NCBI GenBank assembly: GCA_017451975.1
Contig: JAFTNI010000087.1
Coordinates: 1-20,118 of the forward strand
Direction: 5' to 3'
DNA: 20,118 nt
From: Clostridia bacterium
GTDB lineage: Bacteria; Bacillota; Clostridia; Oscillospirales; CAG-272
The translations under genes and the position numbers were made by a program. The number at the start of each line of letters is the position of its first letter. The stretch's first letter is position 1. Positions 1 to 8,600 of the stretch are shown in pieces. The notes beneath the pieces are model-generated. The model made no database searches. It worked only from the letters and a program-made list of their open reading frames with translations, and was not told the DNA's origin.

Positions 1-428
1 ACAGCGACGACGGCGAGCCGCAGGGCACGGGCGGCCCGCCCGTGCTTGACGTTATAAAGAAAAACGGGCTTACGGGCACGCTTGTAACGGTCGTGCGCAT
101 TTTCGGCGGCATTTTGCTCGGCGCGGGCGGGCTTACGCGCGCCTATTCGGGCGCGGCGGCGGCAGCCGTGGCGGCGGCGGAGTGCGCCTTCTTCGAGGAG
201 TACGAGGAATACTCGCTTGAAATAGAATACACGGAATACCAGAAGCTTCTTTACGAAATAAACTCTGCGGGCGGAAAAATAACCGCTTCCGATTTCGGAA
301 GCGGCGTTACGCTCAGGTGGTGCGCGCCCAAAAGAAATGTGGGCAAAGTGCTTGCACGCATAACGGCGGCAACAAACGGCAAGCGTAAGCCCGCGCTTTT
401 GCGCGAATATTTCGACGAGGAAAAATGA
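1..428 (+). CDS. YigZ/IMPACT family protein (UPF0029), C-terminal part
   Basis: The gene enters from the left edge, and its reading frame runs from base 3 to a TGA at 426-428. The first residues read SDDGEPQGTGGPPVLDV, followed by RIFGGILLGAGGLTRAYSGA. These are the two signature motifs of the YigZ/IMPACT fold (DGEPQGT-x-G-x-P and R-x-FGG-x-x-LG-x-GGL-x-RAY). The rest (about 80 residues) corresponds to the small C-terminal DUF1949-type domain. The family is widespread and related to the eukaryotic translation regulator IMPACT, but its bacterial role is poorly defined. The N-terminal part and true start lie outside the window. GTG at 42 is an internal valine, not a start, because conserved motif residues lie upstream of it. 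Confidence 0.88.
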   Translation, partial: SDDGEPQGTGGPPVLDVIKKNGLTGTLVTVVRIFGGILLGAGGLTRAYSGAAAAAVAAAECAFFEEYEEYSLEIEYTEYQKLLYEINSAGGKITASDFGSGVTLRWCAPKRNVGKVLARITAATNGKRKPALLREYFDEEK

Positions 429-474
429 GATTAAATAAGGCGGCTGCTTTTTATAAAAATGATGGGGAGAGTAT

Positions 475-1059
475 ATGAACAACAGAAGAAATTCTTACAA
501 GCTGAAAATGCCGAAAAAATATTCAAGACCTCTAGATATTGCAATCGATATAGTATCTGTTTTGCTCATTGCTGTTCTGGTAATTTCGTTTGTTCTCTGG
601 CTTGTTCTTCCTCATGAGGCGTTGGGCCTTGAATACAGGGATATTTCTAACAGGGAATGTAAAATTACCGGAAAAGGAATTTGCATAGATACAGATTTAA
701 TAATACCGGAGCGTTCGCCTTACTCAAGAAACCGAGTGGTAGGAATAGACAATAATGCTTTCTATGCTGACAGTAAGCTGAAAAGTGTGGTTATGCAGAA
801 CGGTATTGCTGAAATCGGAACTTTTGCTTATTATAATTGCGATAATTTAACAATCGTAACTATTCCCGCCAGCGTCAAAACCATCGGTATTTCTGCATTT
901 CGTAATTGCTTTGATTTGATGACGATCACGTATCAAGGTTCTGTTTCGGAATGGCTTGCGATTTCAAAAGAATATGATTGGGATTATAATACGCCTGATT
1001 ATACCGTTTACTGCACAGACGGTGCAGTTGCAAAAGAAGGTACTGTAACATATTATTAA
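475..1059 (+). CDS. Small membrane-anchored BspA-like leucine-rich-repeat protein
   Basis: This 194-residue protein starts at ATG 475 behind a GGGGAG ribosome site at 464-469. A basic N-terminus (residues 1-20) precedes one hydrophobic segment at about 21-46 (IAIDIVSVLLIAVLVISFVL) with no lipobox or clear cleavage site, so it is probably a signal anchor with the rest outside. Residues 90-145 hold two to three LRR_5 (BspA/TpLRR) units with the F-x-x-C pattern (NNAFYADSKLKSV, GTFAYYNCDNLTI, SAFRNCFDLMTI). The C-terminus (ITYQGSVSEWLAI... YCTDGAV) is the same capping module found in the two larger LRR proteins of this window. The gene is visibly AT-richer than the genes on both sides, which suggests separate acquisition or low expression. 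The ligand is unknown. It lies 46 bases after the YigZ gene, with no clear promoter seen between them. Confidence 0.8.
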   Translation: MNNRRNSYKLKMPKKYSRPLDIAIDIVSVLLIAVLVISFVLWLVLPHEALGLEYRDISNRECKITGKGICIDTDLIIPERSPYSRNRVVGIDNNAFYADSKLKSVVMQNGIAEIGTFAYYNCDNLTIVTIPASVKTIGISAFRNCFDLMTITYQGSVSEWLAISKEYDWDYNTPDYTVYCTDGAVAKEGTVTYY

Positions 1060-1172
1060 ATTTTGCAAAAAATAAAATTTTTCGAAAATTTTCAAAAAAT
1101 TTTAAAAATAAAAAAGGATTTTTAAAATTCTTTTCGTATATTATTGTATATTGTGAAAAACAATAGCAATTT
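1060..1172. other. Very AT-rich spacer
   Basis: This is a run of A and T tracts, including self-complementary AAAATTTT blocks around 1076-1092. It could form only weak hairpins without GC pairs. I see no convincing terminator. TATATT boxes at 1137 and 1147 could serve as a -10 for the dgt-dnaG-rpoD block, but no matching -35 is visible. Confidence 0.3.
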
Positions 1173-1193
1173 ATGCCGAAAGGGGCTGACGTT

Positions 1194-2195
1194 ATGACGG
1201 TACGCGAGCTTATGAACGAAAGGGAAAAGGCTATGCTTTCGCCCTTTGCCACACTTTCCGTGAACTCCAAGGGCAGGGAGCACCCCATAGAGCCTTGCAC
1301 CGTGCGCACGGAGTTTCAGCGCGACCGCGACCGCATAACACACTGCAAGGCGTTCAGGCGGCTTATGCATAAAACGCAGGTTTTCCTCTGCCCCGAGGAC
1401 GACCACTACAGAACGCGGCTTACCCACACGCTGGAGGTTACGCAGATAGCGCGGACGATGGCGCGCGCACTCTTTCTGAATGAAGATTTGACAGAGGCTA
1501 TAGCGCTCGGCCATGACCTTGGGCACACGCCCTTCGGCCACGCGGGCGAGGACGTGCTGCGCCAGTGTTTTTCGCCCGATTTTGCACATTATAAGCAAAG
1601 CCTGCGCGTGGTGGAAAAGCTGGAGCGCGATGGCGCGGGGCTTAACCTCACCTTCGAGGTGCGCGATGGTATTGTGAACCACACGGGCAAGCACCTTGCC
1701 TCAACGCTTGAGGGGCGGCTTGTGAAGTTTGCCGACAGAATTGCATACATAAACCACGATATAGACGACGCCGTGCGCGCCCGCGTGCTGAGCCACGGCG
1801 ATATACCGAAAGAGCTTACAGAGGTGCTGGGCAAAACCAATTCGGAGCGCATAAACACCATGGTGACGAGCGTTATAACCGCAAGCACGGGCAAAAACGA
1901 GGTTGCTATGGAGGCGCACGTTTACGAAGCGACCATGGCTCTGCGCGATTTCCTTATGGAAAACGTATATACCAACCCCGTGGCAAAGCGCGAGGAAAAG
2001 CGCGCTATGGACCTTCTTTTCAAGCTTTACGAATATTTCGTGAAGCACCCGGAGGCTATGCCGGCAGAATACCTGCGCGATGGCGAGGATAGCACGGAGC
2101 GCCGCGTTTGCGATTACATTTCGGGAATGACAGACAGATATGCCATAAAACTCTTTGAAGATTTGTTCGTGCCGAAGGAATGGAATGTAAACTGA
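1194..2195 (+). CDS. dgt: Deoxyguanosinetriphosphate triphosphohydrolase-like protein (HD domain)
   Basis: This is a 333-residue dGTPase-like member of the HD phosphohydrolase superfamily. It hydrolyses dNTPs (classically dGTP) to the nucleoside and tripolyphosphate. The metal-binding HD motif is visible: the histidine in TRLTHTLEVTQIA and the HD pair in GHDLGHTPFGHAGE, with a later aspartate in FADRIAYINHDIDD. ATG 1194 was chosen because AAAGGGG at 1179-1185 sits 8 bases upstream and MTVRELMNEREKAMLSPFA matches the usual N-terminus. An upstream in-frame ATG at 1173 has no ribosome site and the ribosome site lies inside it. Length is normal for the short clostridial form. It is the first gene of a dgt-dnaG-rpoD block, an arrangement common in Clostridia that places dNTP control beside primase. 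Confidence 0.92.
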   Translation: MTVRELMNEREKAMLSPFATLSVNSKGREHPIEPCTVRTEFQRDRDRITHCKAFRRLMHKTQVFLCPEDDHYRTRLTHTLEVTQIARTMARALFLNEDLTEAIALGHDLGHTPFGHAGEDVLRQCFSPDFAHYKQSLRVVEKLERDGAGLNLTFEVRDGIVNHTGKHLASTLEGRLVKFADRIAYINHDIDDAVRARVLSHGDIPKELTEVLGKTNSERINTMVTSVITASTGKNEVAMEAHVYEATMALRDFLMENVYTNPVAKREEKRAMDLLFKLYEYFVKHPEAMPAEYLRDGEDSTERRVCDYISGMTDRYAIKLFEDLFVPKEWNVN

Positions 2196-2274
2196 AGCGG
2201 CAATATATAAACAAATAAAAACTATATAAATAAAAACAATACATTATATAATATATGGAAAGGGAGGAAATATT

Positions 2275-4029
2275 TTGCAGATTTCACAAGGCTTTGTGGA
2301 AGAGCTTAAATACAGAAACAGAATAGACGACGTTATCTCCTCCTACGTAAACCTGAAAAGAGCAGGCTCCAACAAAGTGGGGCTTTGCCCGTTTCACTCG
2401 GAAAAAACGCCGTCGTTTACCGTGTTTTCAAACACGGAAACGTTCAAGTGCTTCGGCTGCGGCGCGGGCGGCGACGTTATCACATTTATTATGCGCGCCG
2501 AAAACCTGGATTATATATCTGCACTTGAATTTCTTGCAAAAAAATCGGGGCTGGAGATGCCGAGCGACGGCGACCATAAAAGCGAAATTGTAAAGCGCTC
2601 CCGTATGCACGAAATGAACAGGGAAGCGGCGCGGTACTTCAATAAAATGCTCTATGAGCCGTGCGCAGAGGCGGCGCGCGCCTACCTTGCCAAAAGAAAG
2701 CTTTCGGGCGCGGCGGTAAAGCGCTTCGGCATGGGCTTTGCGCCCGATAATTTCAACGCCCTGCGCAACTATATGAACGCGAAGGGCTACCGCGACGAGG
2801 AGCTGCGCGAGGCTTTCCTTTGCGGCAAAAGCGAGCGCACGGGGAAATATTTCGACTATTTCCGCGGCAGGCTCATTTTCCCGATAATAGATAACTTTGG
2901 CAATGTTGTGGGCTTTGGCGGCAGAGCGACAGACGATGAAACAAAGCCGAAATACCTCAATACCTCCGATACGCCCGTGTTCAAAAAGAGCCGCAACCTT
3001 TTTGCGCTCAATTTTGCGCGCACGGCGTGCGAGGAATACCTTATACTCTGCGAAGGGTATATGGACGTTATAGCCGTTAACATAGCGGGCTTCCCCAACG
3101 CCGTTGCAACGCTTGGCACGGCGCTGACCTCAGAGCAGGCGCGCATAATGGCGAAGTACACGAAAAAAGTTATTATATCTTACGATAGCGACGAAGCGGG
3201 GCAGGCGGCGGCAAAGCGAGCCATACCCTTGCTGGAGGAAGCGGGGCTTGAGGTGAGTGTGCTTAAAATGCGCGATGCAAAGGACCCCGATGAATATATA
3301 AAAAAATTCGGCGCCCAGAAATTCCGCGAGCTTCTGGAGGGCAGCCGAGGTAAATTTGATTTCCTTTGCGACAGTGTGCTTAAAAAGCACGATATAGAAA
3401 ACCCCGATGAAAAGGTAAAGGCGGCGCACGAAATATGCGCGCTCATAGCCGAAATATATTCGAGCGTGGAGCGAAGCGTGTATATAGCAAAGGCGGCGGA
3501 AAAGCTTTCGCTTGAAGCAAAAAGCCTTGCTTCCGATGTGGAGCGTATACGGCGCAGAAAGCAGCGGGAGGAAAGCGGTGAAAAAATGCGTAAGATAATT
3601 TCCGATACCTCCGGCTACGGCGACAGAATCAACCGCGAAATGGTGGGCAACACCAAGGCGGCAAGGGCGGAGGAAACCATACTCGGTATTATAATGCTCA
3701 AGCCCGAGCTTTTCGAAAAAGTCAGAAGCGGGGAAGCGCCGCTTACCGCAGAGGATTTCAAAACTACTTTTGGCAGGCGCATTTTCGAGGCAATGGAGAA
3801 AATGCAGGGCAAGGTCGATATAGGCATGCTCGGCGCGGAATTTTCCGTAGAGGAAATAGCGCGCATAACAGATATGCAGCACAGGCGCGCTCAGCTTGCG
3901 AAAAATGACGAAACCGTGCTTTACGACAGCATAGCTTCGCTCAAAAACGAAAAACACGTTGCAGATAGCGGCGATGAGCTTGCAGATGCAATGAAAATAA
4001 TACAGTCAAAGAAAAAAACAGTAAAATAA
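2275..4029 (+). CDS. dnaG: DNA primase DnaG
   Basis: DnaG synthesises RNA primers at the replication fork together with the replicative helicase. The product is 584 residues, normal for Firmicutes. The N-terminal CHC2 zinc domain has ligands C38, H41, C59 and C62 (CPFHSEKTPSF and FKCFGCGAGGD). The RNA polymerase core has the TOPRIM glutamate at about 260 (LILCEGYMDV) and the acidic pair at about 304 (SYDSDEAG). The remaining ~190 residues form the helical helicase-interacting domain. Translation starts at a TTG (2275-2277), supported by GGGAGGAAA at 2262-2270 at good distance; MQISQGFVEELKYRNRIDDVISSYV is a typical DnaG start. The 79-base gap after dgt is AT-rich and has a TATAAT at 2247-2252 without a good -35. 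rpoD follows after 30 bases. Confidence 0.97.
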   Translation: MQISQGFVEELKYRNRIDDVISSYVNLKRAGSNKVGLCPFHSEKTPSFTVFSNTETFKCFGCGAGGDVITFIMRAENLDYISALEFLAKKSGLEMPSDGDHKSEIVKRSRMHEMNREAARYFNKMLYEPCAEAARAYLAKRKLSGAAVKRFGMGFAPDNFNALRNYMNAKGYRDEELREAFLCGKSERTGKYFDYFRGRLIFPIIDNFGNVVGFGGRATDDETKPKYLNTSDTPVFKKSRNLFALNFARTACEEYLILCEGYMDVIAVNIAGFPNAVATLGTALTSEQARIMAKYTKKVIISYDSDEAGQAAAKRAIPLLEEAGLEVSVLKMRDAKDPDEYIKKFGAQKFRELLEGSRGKFDFLCDSVLKKHDIENPDEKVKAAHEICALIAEIYSSVERSVYIAKAAEKLSLEAKSLASDVERIRRRKQREESGEKMRKIISDTSGYGDRINREMVGNTKAARAEETILGIIMLKPELFEKVRSGEAPLTAEDFKTTFGRRIFEAMEKMQGKVDIGMLGAEFSVEEIARITDMQHRRAQLAKNDETVLYDSIASLKNEKHVADSGDELADAMKIIQSKKKTVK

Positions 4030-4059
4030 ATTCAAAATTAAACTGTGGGAGGTTTAACA

Positions 4060-5352
4060 ATGGAAAATAACGAAAAGAAAGAAGTAATGGCAGGCGAAGA
4101 GGTAAAAGCGCCCGCCAGAAAACCGAGAAAGAAAAGCACGTCCTCTGCTTCTTCCTCTTCCGAAGGTGCGCCCAAGAAGAGAAAGAAAAGAGAGGAAATA
4201 AATGTTGACGATTACCTCGGTCATAATACACCTCAGAAGCCGAAGGAAGATATACTCGAAGAAAAAACCGTGGATATCCAGACGCTTATCGACAAAGCAA
4301 AGGCAAAGGGCACTCTTTCCAACACGGAAATTATGATGGCGCTGGGCAACAGCGATTACGATATCGACCAGATCGATAAGCTCTATGAAGCGCTCGACGG
4401 GCTCGGCATCGACGTTACCGAATATTTTGCAGACGACGATAAGCTTGACGACGATATAGAAAACGACTTCGAAAGCTATGAAAGCGCCGAAAATATGGAA
4501 GCGCTCCTTTCCCAGAAGGGCCTGGCTATCGACGACCCCGTTAAGATGTACCTCAAGGAAATAGGTAAAGTGCCGCTTCTTTCACTCGAACGCGAAGCAG
4601 AGCTTTCCAAGCGTATGTCTGAAGGCGACGAAGCCGCAAAGAAAGAGCTTGTTGAAGCCAACCTCCGCCTTGTTGTAAGCATTGCAAAGCGCTATGTGGG
4701 CAAGGGTCTTTTCTTCCTCGACCTTATTCAGGAGGGCAACCTCGGCCTTATGAAAGCCGTTTCCAAATTCGACTACACGAAGGGTTATAAATTCTCCACA
4801 TATGCAACATGGTGGATAAGACAGGCTATAACAAGAGCTATTGCCGATCAGGCAAGAACTATCCGTATTCCCGTTCATATGGTTGAAACTATTCACAAGG
4901 TAACGAAGGTTCAGCGCCAGATGCTTCAGGAGCACGGCAGAGACGTTTCCGCAGAGGAAATCGCAAAGGAAATGAACATGAGCTCTGAAAAGGTTCGCGA
5001 AATTATGAAGATAGCGCAGGACCCCATTTCGCTCGAAACTCCCGTCGGCGAAGAAGAAGACAGCCATATAGGCGACTTTATAGAGGACGATGCTTCCCCC
5101 GCGCCCGCAGATGCGGCATCCTACACGCTCTTGCGCGAGCAGCTTTGCGAGGTGCTTCATACCCTTACTCCCAGGGAAGAGCAGGTGCTTAAGCTCCGCT
5201 TCGGCCTTGAGGATGGCAGAACGCGCACGCTCGAAGAAGTTGGCCAGCAGTTCAATATAACAAGGGAACGTATACGCCAAATAGAGGCAAAAGCGCTGCG
5301 TAAGCTCCGCCACCCCAGCCGTTCCAAGAAACTCAAGGATTATCTTGACTGA
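4060..5352 (+). CDS. rpoD: Primary (housekeeping) RNA polymerase sigma factor RpoD/SigA
   Basis: This 430-residue group 1 sigma-70 factor directs RNA polymerase to vegetative promoters. In order the sequence shows a Lys/Ser-rich variable N-terminus (about 1-50), a region 1.1-like acidic segment, region 1.2 (DDPVKMYLKEIGKVPLLS), regions 2.1-2.4 with NLRLVVSIAKRY, DLIQEGNLGLMKAV and YATWWIRQAITRAI, region 3, and region 4 with the LTPREEQVLKLRFGL and RERIRQIEAKALRKLRHP helix-turn-helix. ATG 4060 is preferred over an in-frame GTG at 4045 because the GGGAGG ribosome site (4047-4052) lies just ahead of it. It is last in the dgt-dnaG-rpoD block. Codon choice is more biased than in dnaG, as expected for an abundant protein. 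No strong terminator follows within 100 bases. Confidence 0.98.
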   Translation: MENNEKKEVMAGEEVKAPARKPRKKSTSSASSSSEGAPKKRKKREEINVDDYLGHNTPQKPKEDILEEKTVDIQTLIDKAKAKGTLSNTEIMMALGNSDYDIDQIDKLYEALDGLGIDVTEYFADDDKLDDDIENDFESYESAENMEALLSQKGLAIDDPVKMYLKEIGKVPLLSLEREAELSKRMSEGDEAAKKELVEANLRLVVSIAKRYVGKGLFFLDLIQEGNLGLMKAVSKFDYTKGYKFSTYATWWIRQAITRAIADQARTIRIPVHMVETIHKVTKVQRQMLQEHGRDVSAEEIAKEMNMSSEKVREIMKIAQDPISLETPVGEEEDSHIGDFIEDDASPAPADAASYTLLREQLCEVLHTLTPREEQVLKLRFGLEDGRTRTLEEVGQQFNITRERIRQIEAKALRKLRHPSRSKKLKDYLD

Positions 5353-5532
5353 TAAAAAAACCAAGCGGTGTACAAAATAATTGGCAAAACTTGTTGAAGT
5401 TTCACATCGAATTGACGGAACGATATAAAGTACACGGCAAAACTTTGTGAAAAATAACGAAAAAAGCTTCAAAAAACTCAAAAATTTGCTCAAAATGCGG
5501 CTTTTTGATGTCGGTCAAAAACAAAAAAGACC
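5353..5532. other. rpoD downstream spacer with imperfect direct repeat
   Basis: This stretch has no gene. It contains the small inverted repeat AAACTT-GTTG-AAGTTT (5387-5402), which lacks a T tract and so is a poor terminator. A 16-base imperfect direct repeat occurs at 5383-5398 and 5436-5451 (GGCAAAACTT then GTTGAA or TGTGAA, 14 of 16 identical), with start points 53 bases apart. The function is unknown. It lies upstream of the lipoprotein promoter and could hold an operator. Confidence 0.35.
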
Positions 5533-5561
5533 TTGACACAAAAAGCCTTTTGAGGTAAAAT
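5533..5561 (+). promoter_or_regulatory. Sigma-A promoter of the large lipoprotein gene
   Basis: TTGACA at 5533-5538 and TAAAAT at 5556-5561 are separated by exactly 17 bases, so the -35 is a perfect match and the -10 differs at one base. Transcription is expected to start near 5568, giving a leader of about 95 nucleotides before the ATG at 5663. Confidence 0.82.
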
Positions 5562-5616
5562 AGAATTGTTACATAATACCCTATATATTAATAAAATTTG
5601 TATAAGGTATGCTTTA

Positions 5617-5647
5617 GCACAAAAGCGAAAATTGTGCAGATTTTTTT
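5617..5647 (+). promoter_or_regulatory. Leader hairpin followed by a T tract
   Basis: GCACAA (5617-5622) and TTGTGC (5632-5637) can form a 6-bp stem with a 9-base loop. Three bases later comes a run of seven T (5641-5647), just before the ribosome site CGGAGGGAG. The geometry is that of a weak intrinsic terminator inside the 5' leader, so partial attenuation is possible. The short stem makes this uncertain. Confidence 0.3.
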
Positions 5648-5662
5648 CGGAGGGAGTTCCAA

Positions 5663-8600
5663 ATGTTAAAGAAAATTTTGTCGTTAACCCTTTGTCTTTG
5701 CATATGTTTCGGTGTTGTGTTCTCTGTGACCTCATGCGGATCAGACGAAGACAGCAGCAGTAGCAACACTACTACATCCACAGCAAAAGTCCCCACAACA
5801 CTCAGCTTCTTAGGCATCACGTCTGAGGAAACAGACCAGGAAAACGTAGAGATGGTTGAAGAAGCGCTCAACGAAATCTTTGCAGCAAGATTTAAAACAA
5901 AAATCGACCTTACGCTCGTAACGGAAGAAGAATATATGGATCTTGTTGAACAGAGAATTGAAATCGCCAAAGAATATAAGGTATATGACAATGCAATTGC
6001 ACAGTACAATGCCTATATCAAAAAACAGGCGAACAAAACATCAACAACGGATAAAATAATCGGTAACTGGATATCCGGCGACGTAAAGGTTTCTCTTGAA
6101 ACACTTGCAACACGCCTTGTATATGTTTCCGAACAGACAACGGTTCATGAAGACGGCAGAGTAGAAACACTTTACCCCGAAGCACCCTCTCCTGTTGACA
6201 TCGTTATGATCGTTGACGAAAAAATGTATGACGAATTTACGGATATGGGTCTCTTGCTCGATAAAAATATCGACCCCACACTCAAATCCTACAAAAACCT
6301 TCAGAAGTACATTTACCCCACGTTCTTCACAGAGCTCAAAGCTCTTAAGGGCACAGTAAACGCTATCCCCAACAACAATATGCTTGCTGAATCTACATAT
6401 CTTGTTGTTAACAAAGCGCTTGCTGAAAAATACGATTTCAACATCGAAGCATTCAAAAACTACGGCGACCTCAGAGGCTTCCTTGCAAAGATGAAGGAAG
6501 GCAAAGAAGAAATCGTTCTCTTCAAGGATGAACCCGAAGCACTCGGCGTATTCAAACTCTTCTCTGAAGACGTTGCTATCGGTGCATACCTCGATCCGCT
6601 CGTTGGCTACAACCCCGAGGAAGGCGAAAAGTATGCAAACTACGAAGTTAAAAACCTCTTTGAAATCAAAGAGTATACAGATCACCTCAAGCTTATGGAA
6701 GAGTACCGCAAGGAAGGTTACTTCAGCAAGAACGATTATGTTCTCAACGGTTACGCTATCGAAGTTGTAAAGGGCGATGCTTCCATTATGGCAAAATATG
6801 ACCGCGAAGATTCTGAATATCTCGTAAAAGAAATTCAGGTTCCCTTCGTTCTCAGAGAAGCTATTTTCGATGGTATGCTTGCTCCCACAGCGTATACATC
6901 CGATATCACTCGCGCTATGGAAATCATCGAAGCTATCAACACGGACCCCGATGTTAAAAACCTTCTCCAGTACGGTATCGAAGAATATAACTATATTCCT
7001 CACGAAGAATCCGGCTCCATTATTCAGCTCAACGGCTCTTACATAATGGATAACAGCCTTACGGGTAACGTTTACATGGGTTACATCCCCTACCAGCCCG
7101 ACGGCGAATCCGGCTCTGCATGGTCTTACGTAATGCAGACGAACCTTGCATCTATTTCTTCCCCCTTCCTTCTTTTCCCCGTTGACGAAGCATACTTGCA
7201 GGCAAACCTCAAGGATATTCTCGTAAGAGCAGGTCTTGCAGAAGCGCTTGACGTTTCTATGGGTATTTCCTACAGCGATTATGCTAATGCATCTGCAGCA
7301 GACCTTGCAGATTACCGCAAGGAACTCAGAGAAAAATACCGCGACCTTATCATCAAAGAGCTTGTTGAACAGGGCAGAGCTTCCGACGAAACAAAGGCAG
7401 CAGAGCTTGTAAAATCCTACGATATCGTATGGGTTGAAGAAACTATCGCTCAGCAGTATATCGAAAACAGATACGGCAAGATTGCAACACTTGAAGAAAT
7501 CGATGCTCTCGTAGGCCAGAAGATTTCCGGCAACCTTGTAGGTTACGTTGCATACAACACAGCAAGAGAAAAAGCTAAAGGCTACCTTGACAATATCAAG
7601 AGCCTCAGAGTAATTGCGAAAGAAACAATTTTTGCTGATATGTCTGAAGCAGACTATGAAGCGAAATACGGTGTTCTCGGCGCGCTTGAATTCGAAAAAG
7701 CGGTATATGAATACCTCAAAGCTAACTACGAAAAAGAAAATAACCTCACAGAAGAAGATTATAAGACACTCGTAGAAGACTTCATCGCAACAAACTTCAA
7801 GTTTACAGACCGTGCAACAAAACAGGAATACACATACACATGGGCTGAATTCCTTACAATCAAAGAAAAAGCACTTGAATTCGGTACTCCTTTGCAGACA
7901 GCTAAAGCGCAGTACAATGAATGGCTCAGAGATATCGGCGGTGCAAGCCAGGCTAAGATCGACGGCTGGAACTATGTAGAACTCGCAGACAAGATTCTCG
8001 ATGTAATCAGAAAACAGTTCTACAGAAGCCAGGGCTTCTCTTCCCAGTCTGAATTCGAAACATGGATTTACGATAATGCTATCCTTTCCAAATACAGCAT
8101 TACAAAGCAGGAACTCGATATTCTCAAAGTAAAAGATAATACACTTTACAAAGACTATCTTGCAAAGATCAAGAAAGATTTCAAATCTCAGCTTCTTACA
8201 ACATACACGAAAGACGAGTATGCTGCAATGAAAGATACTGCGGCTATCACAGCTGTTCTTGACTACTACGTTGAATACTACACGAAGGCTTACGAAACAC
8301 TCTGCGGAGTTATGGGTCTTACACGTGAAGAGTTCAACGAAGGCTACAAATATGCAGACGAATACATCAGCTGCGTAGATACAAAGATGAAAAAATCTTT
8401 CCTCTACACACTCAGAACAAAGTATGACGATGCTACCATCAACTCCTGGACAATTGCAGAAGCTGAAAAAGCAGTTTACGATATCGTATACGAATCCGGC
8501 TACTATATGAACGAGCTTGCAAAATGCATCGGTATCGACCTTTCTGATTACAACAACAAGAAGAGCGAAGCTATCAAGTACCTCGGTGACCCTGAAGACC

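Noticed and set aside
3130..3957. 275-codon minus-strand frame opposite dnaG
   Set aside because: This is a shadow of the primase reading frame with implausible composition.
4582..5493. 303-codon minus-strand frame opposite rpoD
   Set aside because: It is antisense to the conserved sigma-factor regions and has no domain of its own.
5566..5763. 65-codon plus-strand frame overlapping the lipoprotein leader and signal peptide
   Set aside because: Its start has no ribosome site and it overlaps the well-supported lipoprotein start in another frame. A leader peptide is not supported.
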